Part shown: piece after piece, positions 6,556 to 14,790 of the stretch
How the letters are laid out: every line of letters begins with the position of its first letter
Position numbering within the stretch: position 1 is the stretch's first letter
The notes under the pieces: generated by a model
Told to the model about the DNA's origin: nothing
The model's input: only the letters and a program-made list of their open reading frames with translations
Database searches by the model: none
Made by a program: the position numbers and the translations under genes
NCBI GenBank assembly: GCA_023441105.1
Contig: JAEZQX010000568.1
Span: forward strand, 1 to 17,986
DNA: 17,986 bases
From: Pseudomonadota bacterium
GTDB lineage: Bacteria > Pseudomonadota > Gammaproteobacteria > Burkholderiales > Burkholderiaceae
Reading direction: 5' to 3'

Positions 6556-8559
6556 TCAGGCGTTCCGGCGCCGCGCGAGCTCGACCACCGCCCGGTCGAC
6601 CTGCTCGAAGGTGCCGGCAAGGACCAGGGTATCGCCCGCTGCGATGTCGAGATCGGGCGATGGATCGGCGATGCGCCGCCCGGCCCGGACCAGCGCGGTG
6701 AGGCGGCAACCCCCAAGCGGCAGCTCGCGCAGCGCGCGGCCGACGGCCGACGCGTCCGCCTGGATCGTCACCGTCTGCAGCCGCTGATGGCTTTCCTCGA
6801 TGTTCTCGGGCTCCTGCTCGTCGGCGCCGTGGAAGTAGCCCCGCAGGAGCTGGTAGCGGCTGTCGCGGACCTCGCGGATGCGCCGCAGGACCCGCGCCAG
6901 CGGCACGCCGGTGAGCGCCAGCGCATGCGAGGCCAGCATCAGGCTGCCTTCGACGATTTCCGGCACGACCTCGGTGGCGCCGGCCGCGCGCAGCACGTCC
7001 AGCTCGCCGTCCGAGGTGGTGCGCACCAGCACCGGCAAGGTCGGCGTCAGCTGGCGGGTGACTGCCAGCAGGCGCAGCGCAGCCGGCGTGTCGGCGTAGG
7101 TGACCACCAGGGCGCTGGCCCGATGCACGCCCGCCGCAACCAGGGTCTCCCGCCGGGCGGCATCGCCGAAGACTACCGGGTCGCCGGCGGCCGCCGCCTG
7201 CCGCACACGGTCGGGATCCAGGTCCAGCGCCACGAAGGCGATGCCTTCGGCCTCCAGCACCCGGGCCAGGCTCTGGCCGCTACGCCCGAAGCCGCAGATG
7301 ATCACATGCTTCTGGTGGCCGATGGAACGGGTGGCGATCAGCTGCAACTGCAGGGAGCGCTGCATCCATTCGCTGCCCGACACCCGCAGCGCAAGCCTGT
7401 CGGCGTGGCGGATCAGCAGCGGGCTGAGCAGGATCGACAGCAGCATCGCCGCCAGCATCGGCTGCAGCGCGCTCTCGTCGATCAGCTGCCCCTGCATCGC
7501 CAGCACCAGCAGCACGAACGCGAACTCCCCGGCCTGGGCCAGCCAGATGCCGGTCTTCACGGCGGTGGCTACGCCGCCGCGGCTGGCCCAGACCAGGATG
7601 GCCACGACCGCGAACTTGAGCATCACCGGCAGCAGGAGCAGCGTCAGGACGACCGGCCAGGCCGCCATCACCACCGCCATGTTGAGCTTCATGCCGATGG
7701 TGATGAAGAACAGCCCGAGCAGCAGGTCGCGGAATGGCTTGATGTCCTCCTCGACCTGGTAGCGGTAGTCGGTCTCGGAGATCAGCATGCCGGCCACGAA
7801 GGCGCCCAGCTCCATCGACAGTCCCGCCTTGCCGGTGAGCCAGGCGAACAGCAGCGTCGCCAGCAGCACGTTGAGCGTGAAGACTTCGTGCGACCGCAGC
7901 CGCGCCACCCGCAGGAACCAGCCCCGCATGATCGGCGGGCCGAAGCGCAGCAGCAGGAACAGCAGCACCGACGCCTTGAGCACGGCCCAGGCGAGGTCCT
8001 GCTGCCAGCGGTCGCCGCCCTCGCTGAGGGCGGGCGTCAGGATCAGCAGCGGGATGAGGGCCAAATCCTGGAAGAGGAGGATGCCGAACACCCGCTTGCC
8101 GTGCTCGGTCTCGAGCTCGCGGTTCTCGGCCAGCATCTTGCTGACCAGCGCGGTCGACGACATCGCCAGCGCTCCCCCCATCACCACCGCCGCGCGCCAG
8201 TCGACGCCACCGGGGATGAGCCAGTCGGCCCACTCGTGCGGCAGGAGCACTGCCGCCGCCACCACCAGGCCGAGGGTGGACAGCACCTGCAGCGGTCCGA
8301 GGCCGAAGACATAGTTGCGCAGTGCGGCCAGCTTGGGCAGGCTGAACTCCAGCCCGAGCGTGAACATCAGGAAGACGACCCCGAATTCCGCCAGCGTACG
8401 CACCACCTCGGAGTCGCCCGCCACGTTGCCGGCATAGGGGCCGAGCACGGCACCGACGGCGAGATAGCCGACCAGCGTGGGCAGCCCCGCCCGGCGCACC
8501 ACGGTGACGGCCAGGATGCTGGCGCCCAGCAGCACCAGCGTCAGTTCGAGCGCATGCAT
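6556..8559 (-). CDS. Kef-type K+/H+ antiporter with RCK domains (CPA2)
   Basis: This is a monovalent cation:proton antiporter of the CPA2/Kef family (667 residues) in the inner membrane, probably exporting potassium. The N-terminal part (about 1-385) is a chain of roughly twelve hydrophobic segments. It contains family blocks EFGVVFLMFTLGLEFSLPKL, GALAMSSTALVSKMLAE, FQDLALIPLLIL and FFITIGMKLN. From His418 the cytosolic RCK_N (TrkA-N) domain starts with the nucleotide-binding motif HVIICGFGRSGQ. An RCK_C domain (about 560-660) ends the protein. E. coli KefB and KefC lack this RCK_C, so gating by another ligand is possible. The ATG at 8559 fits the first membrane helix; upstream ATG or GTG codons lie in the gap. 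It is divergent from kdsD, where E. coli has the calcium/sodium exchanger gene yrbG. Confidence 0.87.
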   Translation of the reverse strand: MHALELTLVLLGASILAVTVVRRAGLPTLVGYLAVGAVLGPYAGNVAGDSEVVRTLAEFGVVFLMFTLGLEFSLPKLAALRNYVFGLGPLQVLSTLGLVVAAAVLLPHEWADWLIPGGVDWRAAVVMGGALAMSSTALVSKMLAENRELETEHGKRVFGILLFQDLALIPLLILTPALSEGGDRWQQDLAWAVLKASVLLFLLLRFGPPIMRGWFLRVARLRSHEVFTLNVLLATLLFAWLTGKAGLSMELGAFVAGMLISETDYRYQVEEDIKPFRDLLLGLFFITIGMKLNMAVVMAAWPVVLTLLLLPVMLKFAVVAILVWASRGGVATAVKTGIWLAQAGEFAFVLLVLAMQGQLIDESALQPMLAAMLLSILLSPLLIRHADRLALRVSGSEWMQRSLQLQLIATRSIGHQKHVIICGFGRSGQSLARVLEAEGIAFVALDLDPDRVRQAAAAGDPVVFGDAARRETLVAAGVHRASALVVTYADTPAALRLLAVTRQLTPTLPVLVRTTSDGELDVLRAAGATEVVPEIVEGSLMLASHALALTGVPLARVLRRIREVRDSRYQLLRGYFHGADEQEPENIEESHQRLQTVTIQADASAVGRALRELPLGGCRLTALVRAGRRIADPSPDLDIAAGDTLVLAGTFEQVDRAVVELARRRNA

Positions 8560-8648
8560 GACAGCCGCATCGGGTCGGTTCCCACCGCTTGCGGCGGTCG
8601 GCCTGTTCGAAGGGTTGATGAATGGCGAAACCCTGCGGGCCAACGCGC

Positions 8649-8676
8649 GCGGCCACGGCGACACCAGCGTGGCCGC
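8649..8676. repeat. 9-bp inverted repeat upstream of kdsD
   Basis: The perfect arms gcggccacg (8649-8657) and cgtggccgc (8668-8676) are separated by 10 bp in the divergent kef-kdsD gap. A TATACT box touches the right arm. The position between divergent genes fits an operator, but no known regulator site is recognised. The remainder of the 129-bp gap shows no gene. Confidence 0.4.
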
Positions 8677-8682
8677 TATACT
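8677..8682 (+). promoter_or_regulatory. TATACT, possible -10 box for kdsD
   Basis: TATACT matches TATAAT at five of six positions but ends only six bases before the kdsD ATG. If it is functional, the transcript would begin at or next to the start codon and be leaderless. No TTGACA-like -35 is seen 16-18 bp upstream, where the inverted repeat lies instead. Confidence 0.3.
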
Positions 8683-8688
8683 GCCTCG

Positions 8689-9708
8689 ATGCCCTCAGCC
8701 ATTCTACCGACACCCCAGGCCGATCCGCCCCTCTCCGATGAGCGCTTCCAGCAGCGCGCGATCGAGGTGCTGCGGATCGAGGCGCAGGCGGTGCTGGACC
8801 TGGTCGAGACGATCGACGAAGCGTTCGCCGCCGCCTGCCGCATCATCCTCGCCTGCAAGGGCCGGGTCGTGGTCAGCGGCATGGGCAAGTCGGGCCATGT
8901 GGCCCGCAAGATTGCCGCCACCCTGGCGTCCACCGGCACCCCGGCATTCTTCGTCCATCCCGCCGAGGCCAGCCATGGCGACCTGGGCATGATCACCAGC
9001 GAGGACGTGTTCGTTGCCTTGTCGAACTCGGGGCAGACGGAGGAGCTCACCGCCATCGTGCCGCTGGTCAAGCGCCAGGGTGCCCGCCTGATCGCCCTGA
9101 CCGGCAATCCGACGTCGTCTCTCGCCCGCTTCGCGGACATCCACCTCTATGCCGGCGCCCACCGCGAGGCCTGCCCGCTCAACCTCGCGCCGACCGCCAG
9201 CACCACGGCGGCGCTGGCGCTGGGCGATGCGCTGGCCGTGGCGCTGCTCGATGCGCGCGGCTTCGGCAGCGCCGACTTTGCCCGCTCGCATCCCGGCGGC
9301 AGCCTCGGCCGGCGCTTGCTGACGCTGGTGTCGGACGTGATGCGCAGCGGCGCGGACGTGCCGACGGTGCCGCTGGACAGCGATTTCGCGGCGGCGCTGC
9401 TGGAGATCACCCGCAAGCGCATGGGCATGGTCGCCATCGTCGACGACCAGCGCCGGGTGCAGGGCATCTTCACCGACGGCGACCTGCGCCGGGTGCTCGG
9501 ACGCGCGGGATCGCTGGATCCCAGCCGCCTCAAGGTCCGGGACGTCATGACGGTGTCGCCGGTCACTATCGCGCCCGACGCGCTCGCCGTCGAGGCGGTA
9601 CGGATCATGGAGGAACGCAAGATCGGCCAGATCCTGGTGGTGGGCCCCGCCGGCGCCCTGCTTGGCGCGCTGCACTTCCACGACCTGCTGGTCGCCAAGG
9701 TGGTATGA
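8689..9708 (+). CDS. kdsD: KdsD, D-arabinose-5-phosphate isomerase
   Basis: KdsD converts ribulose-5-phosphate to arabinose-5-phosphate, the first step to KDO for the LPS core (cytosol). The 339-residue protein has an N-terminal SIS domain with GMGKSGH (64-70), HGDLG (96-100), SNSGQT (112-117) and CPLNLAPTAST (162-172). The HPGG motif (201-204) and two CBS repeats follow (about 214-270 and 283-337, with the typical GIFTDGDLRRVL). Length and order match E. coli KdsD (KpsF/GutQ family). The ATG at 8689 gives a normal N-terminus, although no Shine-Dalgarno precedes it. The open frame extends far upstream, but that part is antisense to the kef-like gene and has no homology I recognise. The stop overlaps kdsC as ATGA. 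GutQ-type paralogues are similar, but the adjacent kdsC makes KdsD the better name. Confidence 0.93.
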   Translation: MPSAILPTPQADPPLSDERFQQRAIEVLRIEAQAVLDLVETIDEAFAAACRIILACKGRVVVSGMGKSGHVARKIAATLASTGTPAFFVHPAEASHGDLGMITSEDVFVALSNSGQTEELTAIVPLVKRQGARLIALTGNPTSSLARFADIHLYAGAHREACPLNLAPTASTTAALALGDALAVALLDARGFGSADFARSHPGGSLGRRLLTLVSDVMRSGADVPTVPLDSDFAAALLEITRKRMGMVAIVDDQRRVQGIFTDGDLRRVLGRAGSLDPSRLKVRDVMTVSPVTIAPDALAVEAVRIMEERKIGQILVVGPAGALLGALHFHDLLVAKVV

Positions 9709-10277
9709 CCGCCGGCCTCCCGGATGAAGCGATCCAGCCGGCGCGGCCCGATCCGCGCGAGGCAGTCGAGCGCGCCGCCCACGTGCGGCTGCTGGCGATG
9801 GACGTGGACGGCACCCTCACCGACGGGACGCTGCTGATCGGCCCCGACCAGGAGATCGCCAAGCCGTTCTCGGTACGCGACGGCTTCGGCCTGACGCTGC
9901 TCGGCAAGGCCGGCATCGAACTGGTCATCATCACCGGCCGTCATTCGGCCATCGTCGAACGGCGGGCCGCCGAGCTCGGCATCCATCGCGTGCAGCAGGC
10001 GGTCAAGGACAAGCTGGTCGCCTTGCAGCATGTGTGCCGCCAGACCGGCATCGGCCTCGAGAACGTCGCCTTCGTCGGCGACGACTGGCCGGACCTGCCG
10101 CCGATGAAGGCGTGCGGCTTCGCAGCCGCTCCAGCCGACGCGGTCGTGGAAGTCCGCGAGGCCGCCCACTGGGTCGCCACCGCCCGCGCCGGTGACGGGG
10201 CGGTGCGCGAGCTGGCCATGTTCATCCTCGACGCCCAGGGCCGCCGCGCGGAGCTCCTGGCGCCCTACCTTGCATGA
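9705..10277 (+). CDS. kdsC: KdsC, KDO-8-phosphate phosphatase
   Basis: KdsC removes the phosphate from KDO-8-phosphate to give KDO (cytosol, LPS inner-core pathway). The protein has 190 residues and is a cap-less HAD phosphatase. Motif I is DVDGTLTDG (33-41), motif II lies in IITGRH (75-80), the conserved lysine is Lys102 in AVKDKL, and motif III is GDDWPDLP (125-132). The tail carries GDGAVRE (163-169), which reaches the neighbouring active site in the tetramer. About 25 residues before the HAD fold are Pro/Asp-rich. The ATG overlaps the kdsD stop (ATGA), and its own stop overlaps lptC in the same way, so the three genes are probably translated as a coupled set. Confidence 0.94.
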   Translation: MTAGLPDEAIQPARPDPREAVERAAHVRLLAMDVDGTLTDGTLLIGPDQEIAKPFSVRDGFGLTLLGKAGIELVIITGRHSAIVERRAAELGIHRVQQAVKDKLVALQHVCRQTGIGLENVAFVGDDWPDLPPMKACGFAAAPADAVVEVREAAHWVATARAGDGAVRELAMFILDAQGRRAELLAPYLA

Positions 10278-10906
10278 GCGCGAGGCTCTTCGACCGGCTG
10301 GCGGCGGCGGCCTCGATCCTCATCCTCGTCGGCCTCGGCATGCTCAGCTACTTCCTCGCCCAGCAGGCGGAACGCCTAGCCCGGCCGAACACGCCCCGCG
10401 CGGTGACCCATGAGCCCGACTACTTCGTCGACCGGCTGCGCCTGCTGAAGGCCAATGCCGCCGGCGACCCGGCGGTGCGCATCGAGGCGGTCCGGATGCG
10501 CCACTTCCCCGACGACCTGACCATCGAATTCGACGAACCGCGCATGGTCACCCTCACCGACAACCGCCCCGCCATCCGGGTCAACGCCGATCGCGGCAGG
10601 AGTCCCGACACCGGGGAGAAGACGGACCTCTTCGGCAACGTGCGCATCGTGCGCGACGCCGACGGCCGGAATCCGCCGCTGGTGGCGCTGACCGAGCAGG
10701 CGACCGTCCTGCTCGAGGAGAAGGTGGTGCTGACCGACCAGCCGGTGGACATCCGGATGGGTCCGAACCGGCTCACCGGGGTTGGCATGCAGCTCGACAG
10801 TCAATCACGCCAGTTGCAGGTAGACTCTCGGGTCAGGGGACACATCGCACCTCGCGACGACAATCCCAACGGCAATTCCGCGCAGTCGCCGGAGAACAGC
10901 CGCTGA
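10274..10906 (+). CDS. lptC: LptC, LPS export bitopic membrane protein
   Basis: LptC (210 residues) is anchored in the inner membrane and passes LPS from the LptB2FG exporter to LptA. A single N-terminal transmembrane helix (about 11-29) is followed by a periplasmic beta-jellyroll domain. It includes [41 protein letters not shown] and [20 protein letters not shown]. The last 25 or so residues are polar and probably disordered. The family is weakly conserved, so the call rests on the membrane anchor, the strand pattern and the place between kdsC (ATGA overlap) and lptA. Confidence 0.88.
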   Translation: MSARLFDRLAAAASILILVGLGMLSYFLAQQAERLARPNTPRAVTHEPDYFVDRLRLLKANAAGDPAVRIEAVRMRHFPDDLTIEFDEPRMVTLTDNRPAIRVNADRGRSPDTGEKTDLFGNVRIVRDADGRNPPLVALTEQATVLLEEKVVLTDQPVDIRMGPNRLTGVGMQLDSQSRQLQVDSRVRGHIAPRDDNPNGNSAQSPENSR

Positions 10907-10951
10907 ACGTCCGCGGCGAACCGTCCTGCCCGCTTCCGCCAGCCATACACG

Positions 10952-11611
10952 ATGAACCGCTCAAGACTTGCCGTCTGGATCGCGCTCGCGTTCTTCTGCC
11001 TGCCCCTGCAGGCGGAACGCGCCGACCGCGACAAGCCGACCAACATCGAGGCCGACAAGCTCCAGTACGACGATGTCAAGCAGCTCACCGTCTTCACCGG
11101 CAACGTCGTGCTGACCAAGGGCACCATCGTCATCCGCGGCGACCGGCTGGTGCTGCAGCAGTTCCCCGAAGGCGCGCAGCACGCGGTCGCCACCGGCAGG
11201 CGGGCCAGCTTCCGCCAGAAGCGCGAGGGCATGGAGCAGGTCATCAATGGCTTCGCCAACCAGATCGAGTACGACAGCCGCACCGAAACCCTCAAGCTGA
11301 CCGGCGACGGCCTGGTCAAGCGGCTGGAATGCGAGGTCGCCATCGACGAGATCACCGGCGGCGTGATCGTCTACAACGCCCAGACGGAACAGTTCACCGT
11401 CGACGGCAAGGCGCCCGGCGACAGCAGCGGCCGGGTCCGCATCATCATCCAGCCTCGTGCCGACGGAAAGTCGGCCGAGCCCGGCGCATCGGGTGGCGAA
11501 GGCCACAGCCGGGCACAGGGGCCGGTCAAGTGCCCCACCGGCGCGCCGCTGTCGCTCAAGCCGTCGTCGAAGATCGAACCCACGCGCGGCAACAGCGCGG
11601 CCGGCCGCTGA
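10952..11611 (+). CDS. lptA: LptA, periplasmic LPS transport protein
   Basis: LptA forms the periplasmic bridge that carries LPS to LptDE. The 219-residue precursor has a signal peptide (hydrophobic 7-18, cleavage probably after LQA at 21). The OstA-like N-domain follows: [37 protein letters not shown] and later [19 protein letters not shown]. The C-terminal 50 or so residues are a Gly/Ser/Pro-rich extension; E. coli LptA has 185 residues. The ATG at 10952 is set by the signal peptide; no strong ribosome site is visible, and 45 bp separate it from lptC. lptB follows after 14 bp. Confidence 0.92.
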   Translation: MNRSRLAVWIALAFFCLPLQAERADRDKPTNIEADKLQYDDVKQLTVFTGNVVLTKGTIVIRGDRLVLQQFPEGAQHAVATGRRASFRQKREGMEQVINGFANQIEYDSRTETLKLTGDGLVKRLECEVAIDEITGGVIVYNAQTEQFTVDGKAPGDSSGRVRIIIQPRADGKSAEPGASGGEGHSRAQGPVKCPTGAPLSLKPSSKIEPTRGNSAAGR

Positions 11612-11625
11612 CCCGCCGCCGCTGC

Positions 11626-12381
11626 ATGGAAGGAGATCGCGCCAGCCGGCTGAGCGTGCAGCACCTGATGAAGTCGTACAACGGCCGACTGGTGGTGCGC
11701 GACGTGTCGTTGGAAGTCGCCAGCGGCGAGGTGATCGGACTGCTCGGGCGCAACGGCGCCGGCAAGACCACCTGCTTCTACATGATCGCCGGCCTGGTCG
11801 CCTCCGACGGCGGCAGCATCGAGCTCGACGCCTCCTCCATCAGCCGGCTGCCGATTCACCGGCGGGCGCGCCTCGGGCTGTCGTACCTGCCGCAGGAGGC
11901 GTCGGTCTTTCGCAAGCTCTCGGTCGAGGAGAACATCCTGGCGGTGCTGGAGCTGCAACGCGACCGGGAGGGTCGCTCGCTGCCGCGCTCGGAGCAGATC
12001 CAGCGCCTGGAAGGGTTGCTCAAGGAGCTCCAGATCGAGCACATCCGTTCCAACACTGCCATCTCGCTGTCCGGCGGCGAGCGTCGCCGGGTGGAGATCG
12101 CCCGGGCGCTGGCCACCTCCCCGCGTTTCATCCTGCTTGACGAGCCGTTCGCCGGGGTCGATCCGATCGCGGTGATCGAGATCCAGCGGATCGTGACCCT
12201 GCTCAAGAACCGCCGCATCGGCGTGCTGATTACCGATCACAACGTACGGGAGACGTTGGGAATTTGCGACCGGGCCTATATCATCAACGATGGTACTGTT
12301 CTTGCTTCCGGCCGTCCCAACGAGATCATCCAGGACGACCGGGTCCGCAAAGCCTACCTAGGCGAAGATTTTCGGATGTAG
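11626..12381 (+). CDS. lptB: LptB, ATPase of the LPS exporter
   Basis: LptB (251 residues) is the cytosolic ATPase of LptB2FG, which extracts LPS from the inner membrane. Walker A is GRNGAGKTT (41-49), with Arg42 where LptB proteins usually have Pro. The Q-loop is Gln90 in YLPQE, the signature LSGGE (148-152), Walker B FILLDE (168-173), and the H-loop His205 in [10 protein letters not shown]. These blocks, with [11 protein letters not shown] and the C-terminal [12 protein letters not shown], are specific for LptB. I start at the ATG at 11626; the frame is open further upstream, but that part overlaps lptA. A GTG at residue 11 is a possible shorter start. lptF and lptG are not in the window. 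Confidence 0.94.
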   Translation: MEGDRASRLSVQHLMKSYNGRLVVRDVSLEVASGEVIGLLGRNGAGKTTCFYMIAGLVASDGGSIELDASSISRLPIHRRARLGLSYLPQEASVFRKLSVEENILAVLELQRDREGRSLPRSEQIQRLEGLLKELQIEHIRSNTAISLSGGERRRVEIARALATSPRFILLDEPFAGVDPIAVIEIQRIVTLLKNRRIGVLITDHNVRETLGICDRAYIINDGTVLASGRPNEIIQDDRVRKAYLGEDFRM

Positions 12382-12415
12382 GCCTGCCCCGCTGCGCCAC
12401 GGGCCGCACTGGCAG

Positions 12416-12432
12416 GTCCTTTGTTGAAGGAC
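12416..12432 (+). promoter_or_regulatory. Hairpin covering the rpoN Shine-Dalgarno
   Basis: GTCCTT (12416-12421) and AAGGAC (12427-12432) form a perfect 6-bp stem with loop TGTTG. The right arm contains AAGGA, the best ribosome site for the GTG start of rpoN. If the stem forms in the mRNA it would lower initiation, so rpoN translation may be controlled or may depend on ribosomes arriving from lptB. Confidence 0.42.
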
Positions 12433-12438
12433 GGATCG

Positions 12439-14130
12439 GTGAAGCCCTCGCTGCAAATGCGCCAGAGTCAGCATCTGGCATTGACCCCGCAACTGCAGCA
12501 GTCGATCCGGCTGCTGCAGCTTTCCACCGTCGAGTTGAACCAGGAAATCGAGCAGATCCTGGCGCAGAACCCCCTTCTCGACCGCGACGACGATCCCTAT
12601 GACGCGCATGTGCGCCTCAACGGCGACGGCAGCCTGCAGCCGGGCCCACCCGGCGCGGAACCGGCAGCCGGCCCCGGAGAGACCGTCGGCGACCGCCTCG
12701 CAGCGGGCGCCGAGCAGGCCGCCGGCGGCGGCGAGATGGACGGCGCCCTGCGGGAGTTTTCCGACCAGCAAGGCGCCATCTCGGACAATGCGGAGCTGGG
12801 CGAAGGCGACCGCCTCGACCTGACCCAGGCGTCCTGGGCGCTGGAAGGCGCCGCCCGCGGCAGCGGCGACGATCCGGACGAGGATCGCGCCCACGAGCAG
12901 GTGACCGCCATCGGGGTCACGCTGCGCGAGCACCTGATGCAGCAACTGGCCGGCGCCCGATGCACCGATCGCGACCAGGCACTGCTGCACCTGCTGATCG
13001 AGGAGCTCGAGGACGACGGCTACCTGCGCACCGACCTGGAGGAGCTGGCGGCGGCGCTGCCGGACGAGCTGGAGCTCGATCCGGACGAGTTGCGCACGGC
13101 GCTGCGGCTGTTGCACAGCTTCGATCCGCCCGGTGTGGGCGCGCGATCGGTGCCTGAATGCCTGATGCTGCAACTGCCGTTGGCGAGTCGCCGCCTCCAG
13201 GCCGATCCGGCCATCGAGGCCCTGGCCGGGCAGCTCGTGCGTGATCACCTGGAGCTGCTGGCGGCCCGTGAATTCAGCAAGCTGCGCAAGCTGCTGCGGT
13301 GCGACGAGACCCAACTTCGGGAAGCGCAGCGGCTGATCCAGGCGCTCGATCCCAAGCCGGGCAACCGCTTCGGCGACCACAATCCGACCTACGTCGTGCC
13401 GGACGTGGTGGTCCGAAAGACCCGCCAGGGTTGGCGGGCATTCCTGAACCCGGATGTCATCCCGAAGCTGCGGGTGAACGACCTCTACGCCCAGATCCTC
13501 AAGTCCCACCGCAGCGCCGGCAACGGCATGGCTGCTGGCGGGACCGGCAGCGGCGGCGCTTCCGCGGCCAGCGGCCAGGGCGGCGCCGGTGCCGGCGGCA
13601 ACCGCGCCATGGCAGCCGGCGCGGGTGGCGACCGGAACAGCGTCACCACCAGCCTGTCTTCCCAGTTGCAGGAAGCCCGCTGGTTGGTCAAGAATGTCCA
13701 GCAACGGTTCGAAACAATTTTGAAGGTGTCGCAGGAGATCGTGGACCGGCAGAAGGCGTTCTTCAGCCACGGCGCGGTCGCCATGCGCCCCCTGGTTCTG
13801 CGGGAGGTAGCAGATGCCGTCGGCTTGCATGAATCAACCATCTCGCGAGTGACGACTCAGAAGTACATGCTGACCCCCTACGGTACGCTGGAGCTCAAGT
13901 ACTTCTTCGGTAGCCATGTGGCGACCGAAAGCGGCGGCGCCGCCTCGAGCACGGCGATCCGCGCCCTCATCCGACAACTCATCGACGAGGAGGACCCCAA
14001 CCAGCCACTTTCTGACAGCCGAATCGCGGAAGTGCTTGGCGAACAGGGGATCGTGGTTGCACGCCGGACCGTCGCGAAGTACCGGGAGGCGCTCAGGGTG
14101 CCTCCGGTTGCGCAGAGAAAGGCGTTGTAA
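12439..14130 (+). CDS. rpoN: RpoN, RNA polymerase sigma-54 factor
   Basis: RpoN directs RNA polymerase to -24/-12 promoters and needs AAA+ activators. The N-terminal region I is typical ([20 protein letters not shown], then [20 protein letters not shown]). Region II (about 49-155) is long and acidic. The core-binding region follows to about 355, then the [20 protein letters not shown] (455-471) and the RpoN box ARRTVAKYR (541-549). The GTG at 12439 is chosen over two upstream TTGs because it gives the canonical MKPSLQ start and has AAGGA seven bases before it. The product is 563 residues, against roughly 475-500 usually. Most of the excess is a Gly/Ala/Ser-rich insertion at about 359-405, plus the enlarged region II. 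All functional motifs are intact, so it is probably active. Confidence 0.95.
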   Translation: MKPSLQMRQSQHLALTPQLQQSIRLLQLSTVELNQEIEQILAQNPLLDRDDDPYDAHVRLNGDGSLQPGPPGAEPAAGPGETVGDRLAAGAEQAAGGGEMDGALREFSDQQGAISDNAELGEGDRLDLTQASWALEGAARGSGDDPDEDRAHEQVTAIGVTLREHLMQQLAGARCTDRDQALLHLLIEELEDDGYLRTDLEELAAALPDELELDPDELRTALRLLHSFDPPGVGARSVPECLMLQLPLASRRLQADPAIEALAGQLVRDHLELLAAREFSKLRKLLRCDETQLREAQRLIQALDPKPGNRFGDHNPTYVVPDVVVRKTRQGWRAFLNPDVIPKLRVNDLYAQILKSHRSAGNGMAAGGTGSGGASAASGQGGAGAGGNRAMAAGAGGDRNSVTTSLSSQLQEARWLVKNVQQRFETILKVSQEIVDRQKAFFSHGAVAMRPLVLREVADAVGLHESTISRVTTQKYMLTPYGTLELKYFFGSHVATESGGAASSTAIRALIRQLIDEEDPNQPLSDSRIAEVLGEQGIVVARRTVAKYREALRVPPVAQRKAL

Positions 14131-14180
14131 GGCCAACCGCTGATCGCCGGGCTCCAAATGACATACCAGGAGTACAAGGC

Positions 14181-14504
14181 ATGAATCTTTCGATCAGCGG
14201 TCACCATCTCGTCGTGACACCGGCTCTGCGTGAATACGTCACCACCAAACTCGAACGAATCAAGCATCACTTCGACCAGGTGATCGACGTGACCGTGATT
14301 CTGTCGGTGGACAAGTTGCAGCAGAAGGCGGAGGTGGCCTTGCATGTCAGCGGCAAGGACCTGTTCGCCGAATGCACCGATGCGGACCTCTATGCAGCGA
14401 TTGACTGCCTGATCGACAAACTCGACCGCCAGGTCATGAAGTACAAGCAGAAGCGTTTCGGCCACATGCACGAGGCCATCAAGCACCAGCAGGTCATTGC
14501 CTGA
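14181..14504 (+). CDS. hpf: Ribosome hibernation promoting factor, short form
   Basis: Hpf (107 residues) binds the 30S decoding region of idle ribosomes and promotes dimer formation in stationary phase. The sequence is the S30AE/sigma-54 modulation domain: [83 protein letters not shown] in succession. The C-terminal dimerisation domain of long-form HPF is absent, as in gammaproteobacterial and many betaproteobacterial versions. AGGAG (14168-14172) lies eight bases before the ATG. It follows rpoN by 50 bp, the usual place. Confidence 0.95.
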   Translation: MNLSISGHHLVVTPALREYVTTKLERIKHHFDQVIDVTVILSVDKLQQKAEVALHVSGKDLFAECTDADLYAAIDCLIDKLDRQVMKYKQKRFGHMHEAIKHQQVIA

Positions 14505-14513
14505 CCAGCGCCT

Positions 14514-14547
14514 GCTGCCGCATGCAGCGGTTCGTGCATGCGGCAGC
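14514..14547 (+). repeat. 13-bp stem-loop downstream of hpf
   Basis: The perfect 13-bp arms gctgccgcatgca and tgcatgcggcagc enclose the 8-base loop gcggttcg, starting ten bases past the hpf stop. This is the strongest simple hairpin I saw in the window. No T-run follows directly. It could protect the 3' end of the hpf mRNA, act with the next dyad as a terminator, or bind a protein. Confidence 0.6.
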
Positions 14548-14551
14548 GCAG

Positions 14552-14565
14552 CAAGGGCGCCCTTG
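14552..14565 (+). terminator. Candidate terminator dyad after hpf
   Basis: CAAGGGCGCCCTTG is a perfect 14-bp palindrome that can fold as a 5-bp stem with a GCGC loop and is followed by TTACC. A second looser repeat, TTGTTA (14563-14568) and TAACAA (14580-14585), overlaps it. Together with the stem-loop just upstream it probably ends or attenuates the rpoN-hpf transcript. The T-run is short. Confidence 0.42.
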
Positions 14566-14682
14566 TTACCGGTAGCGTTTAACAATATGCGGCTATCGTG
14601 GGCGCGATATTTGGTGGAGAGCCTCTACTGCAGTGCGGCATGTTTCGCCCCCGCTGAATGATCCAGCGACACCCACAATGCA

Positions 14683-14688
14683 TATAAT
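14683..14688 (+). promoter_or_regulatory. Perfect TATAAT, likely -10 of a ptsN promoter
   Basis: TATAAT occurs exactly, 102 bp upstream of the ptsN ATG, in locally less GC-rich DNA (14683-14688 within ATGCATATAATTCC). No close TTGACA match is seen at 16-18 bp, and the TG two bases further upstream is one base off the extended -10 position. With the dyads upstream it suggests that ptsN-hprK-rapZ has its own promoter. The rest of the 286-bp hpf-ptsN gap shows no gene. Confidence 0.45.
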
Positions 14689-14790
14689 TCCTACTCTGTT
14701 TCGGCGAACGGTGCCGCCCTCGCCGTGCACGTTGCACCGCGACAACCGCAGGCAGATCCCAGCCCGCCGCGCCGGAAGGATAGGCAACGG

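Noticed and set aside
6430..8688. A plus-strand open frame of over 750 codons running into kdsD, which would make a 1092-residue protein
   Set aside because: It is antisense to the well-conserved kef-like gene, is extremely rich in Gln, His, Arg and Gly as expected from the complement of GC-rich codons, and shows no known domain before the true KdsD start at 8689.
13513..13653. Frameshift or assembly error as explanation of the RpoN insertion
   Set aside because: The frame is the same before and after the segment, the length is a multiple of three and all flanking motifs align, so a real in-frame insertion is the simpler reading.
12358..13830. A 490-codon minus-strand open frame across rpoN
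   Set aside because: It is a shadow of rpoN, with Gln/Leu/Arg-rich low-information sequence; no ribosome site or family motif was seen.
14601..14700. Possible sigma-54 (-24/-12) promoter upstream of ptsN
   Set aside because: I looked for GG and GC elements ten bases apart in a TGGCAC-N5-TTGC context and found no acceptable match.
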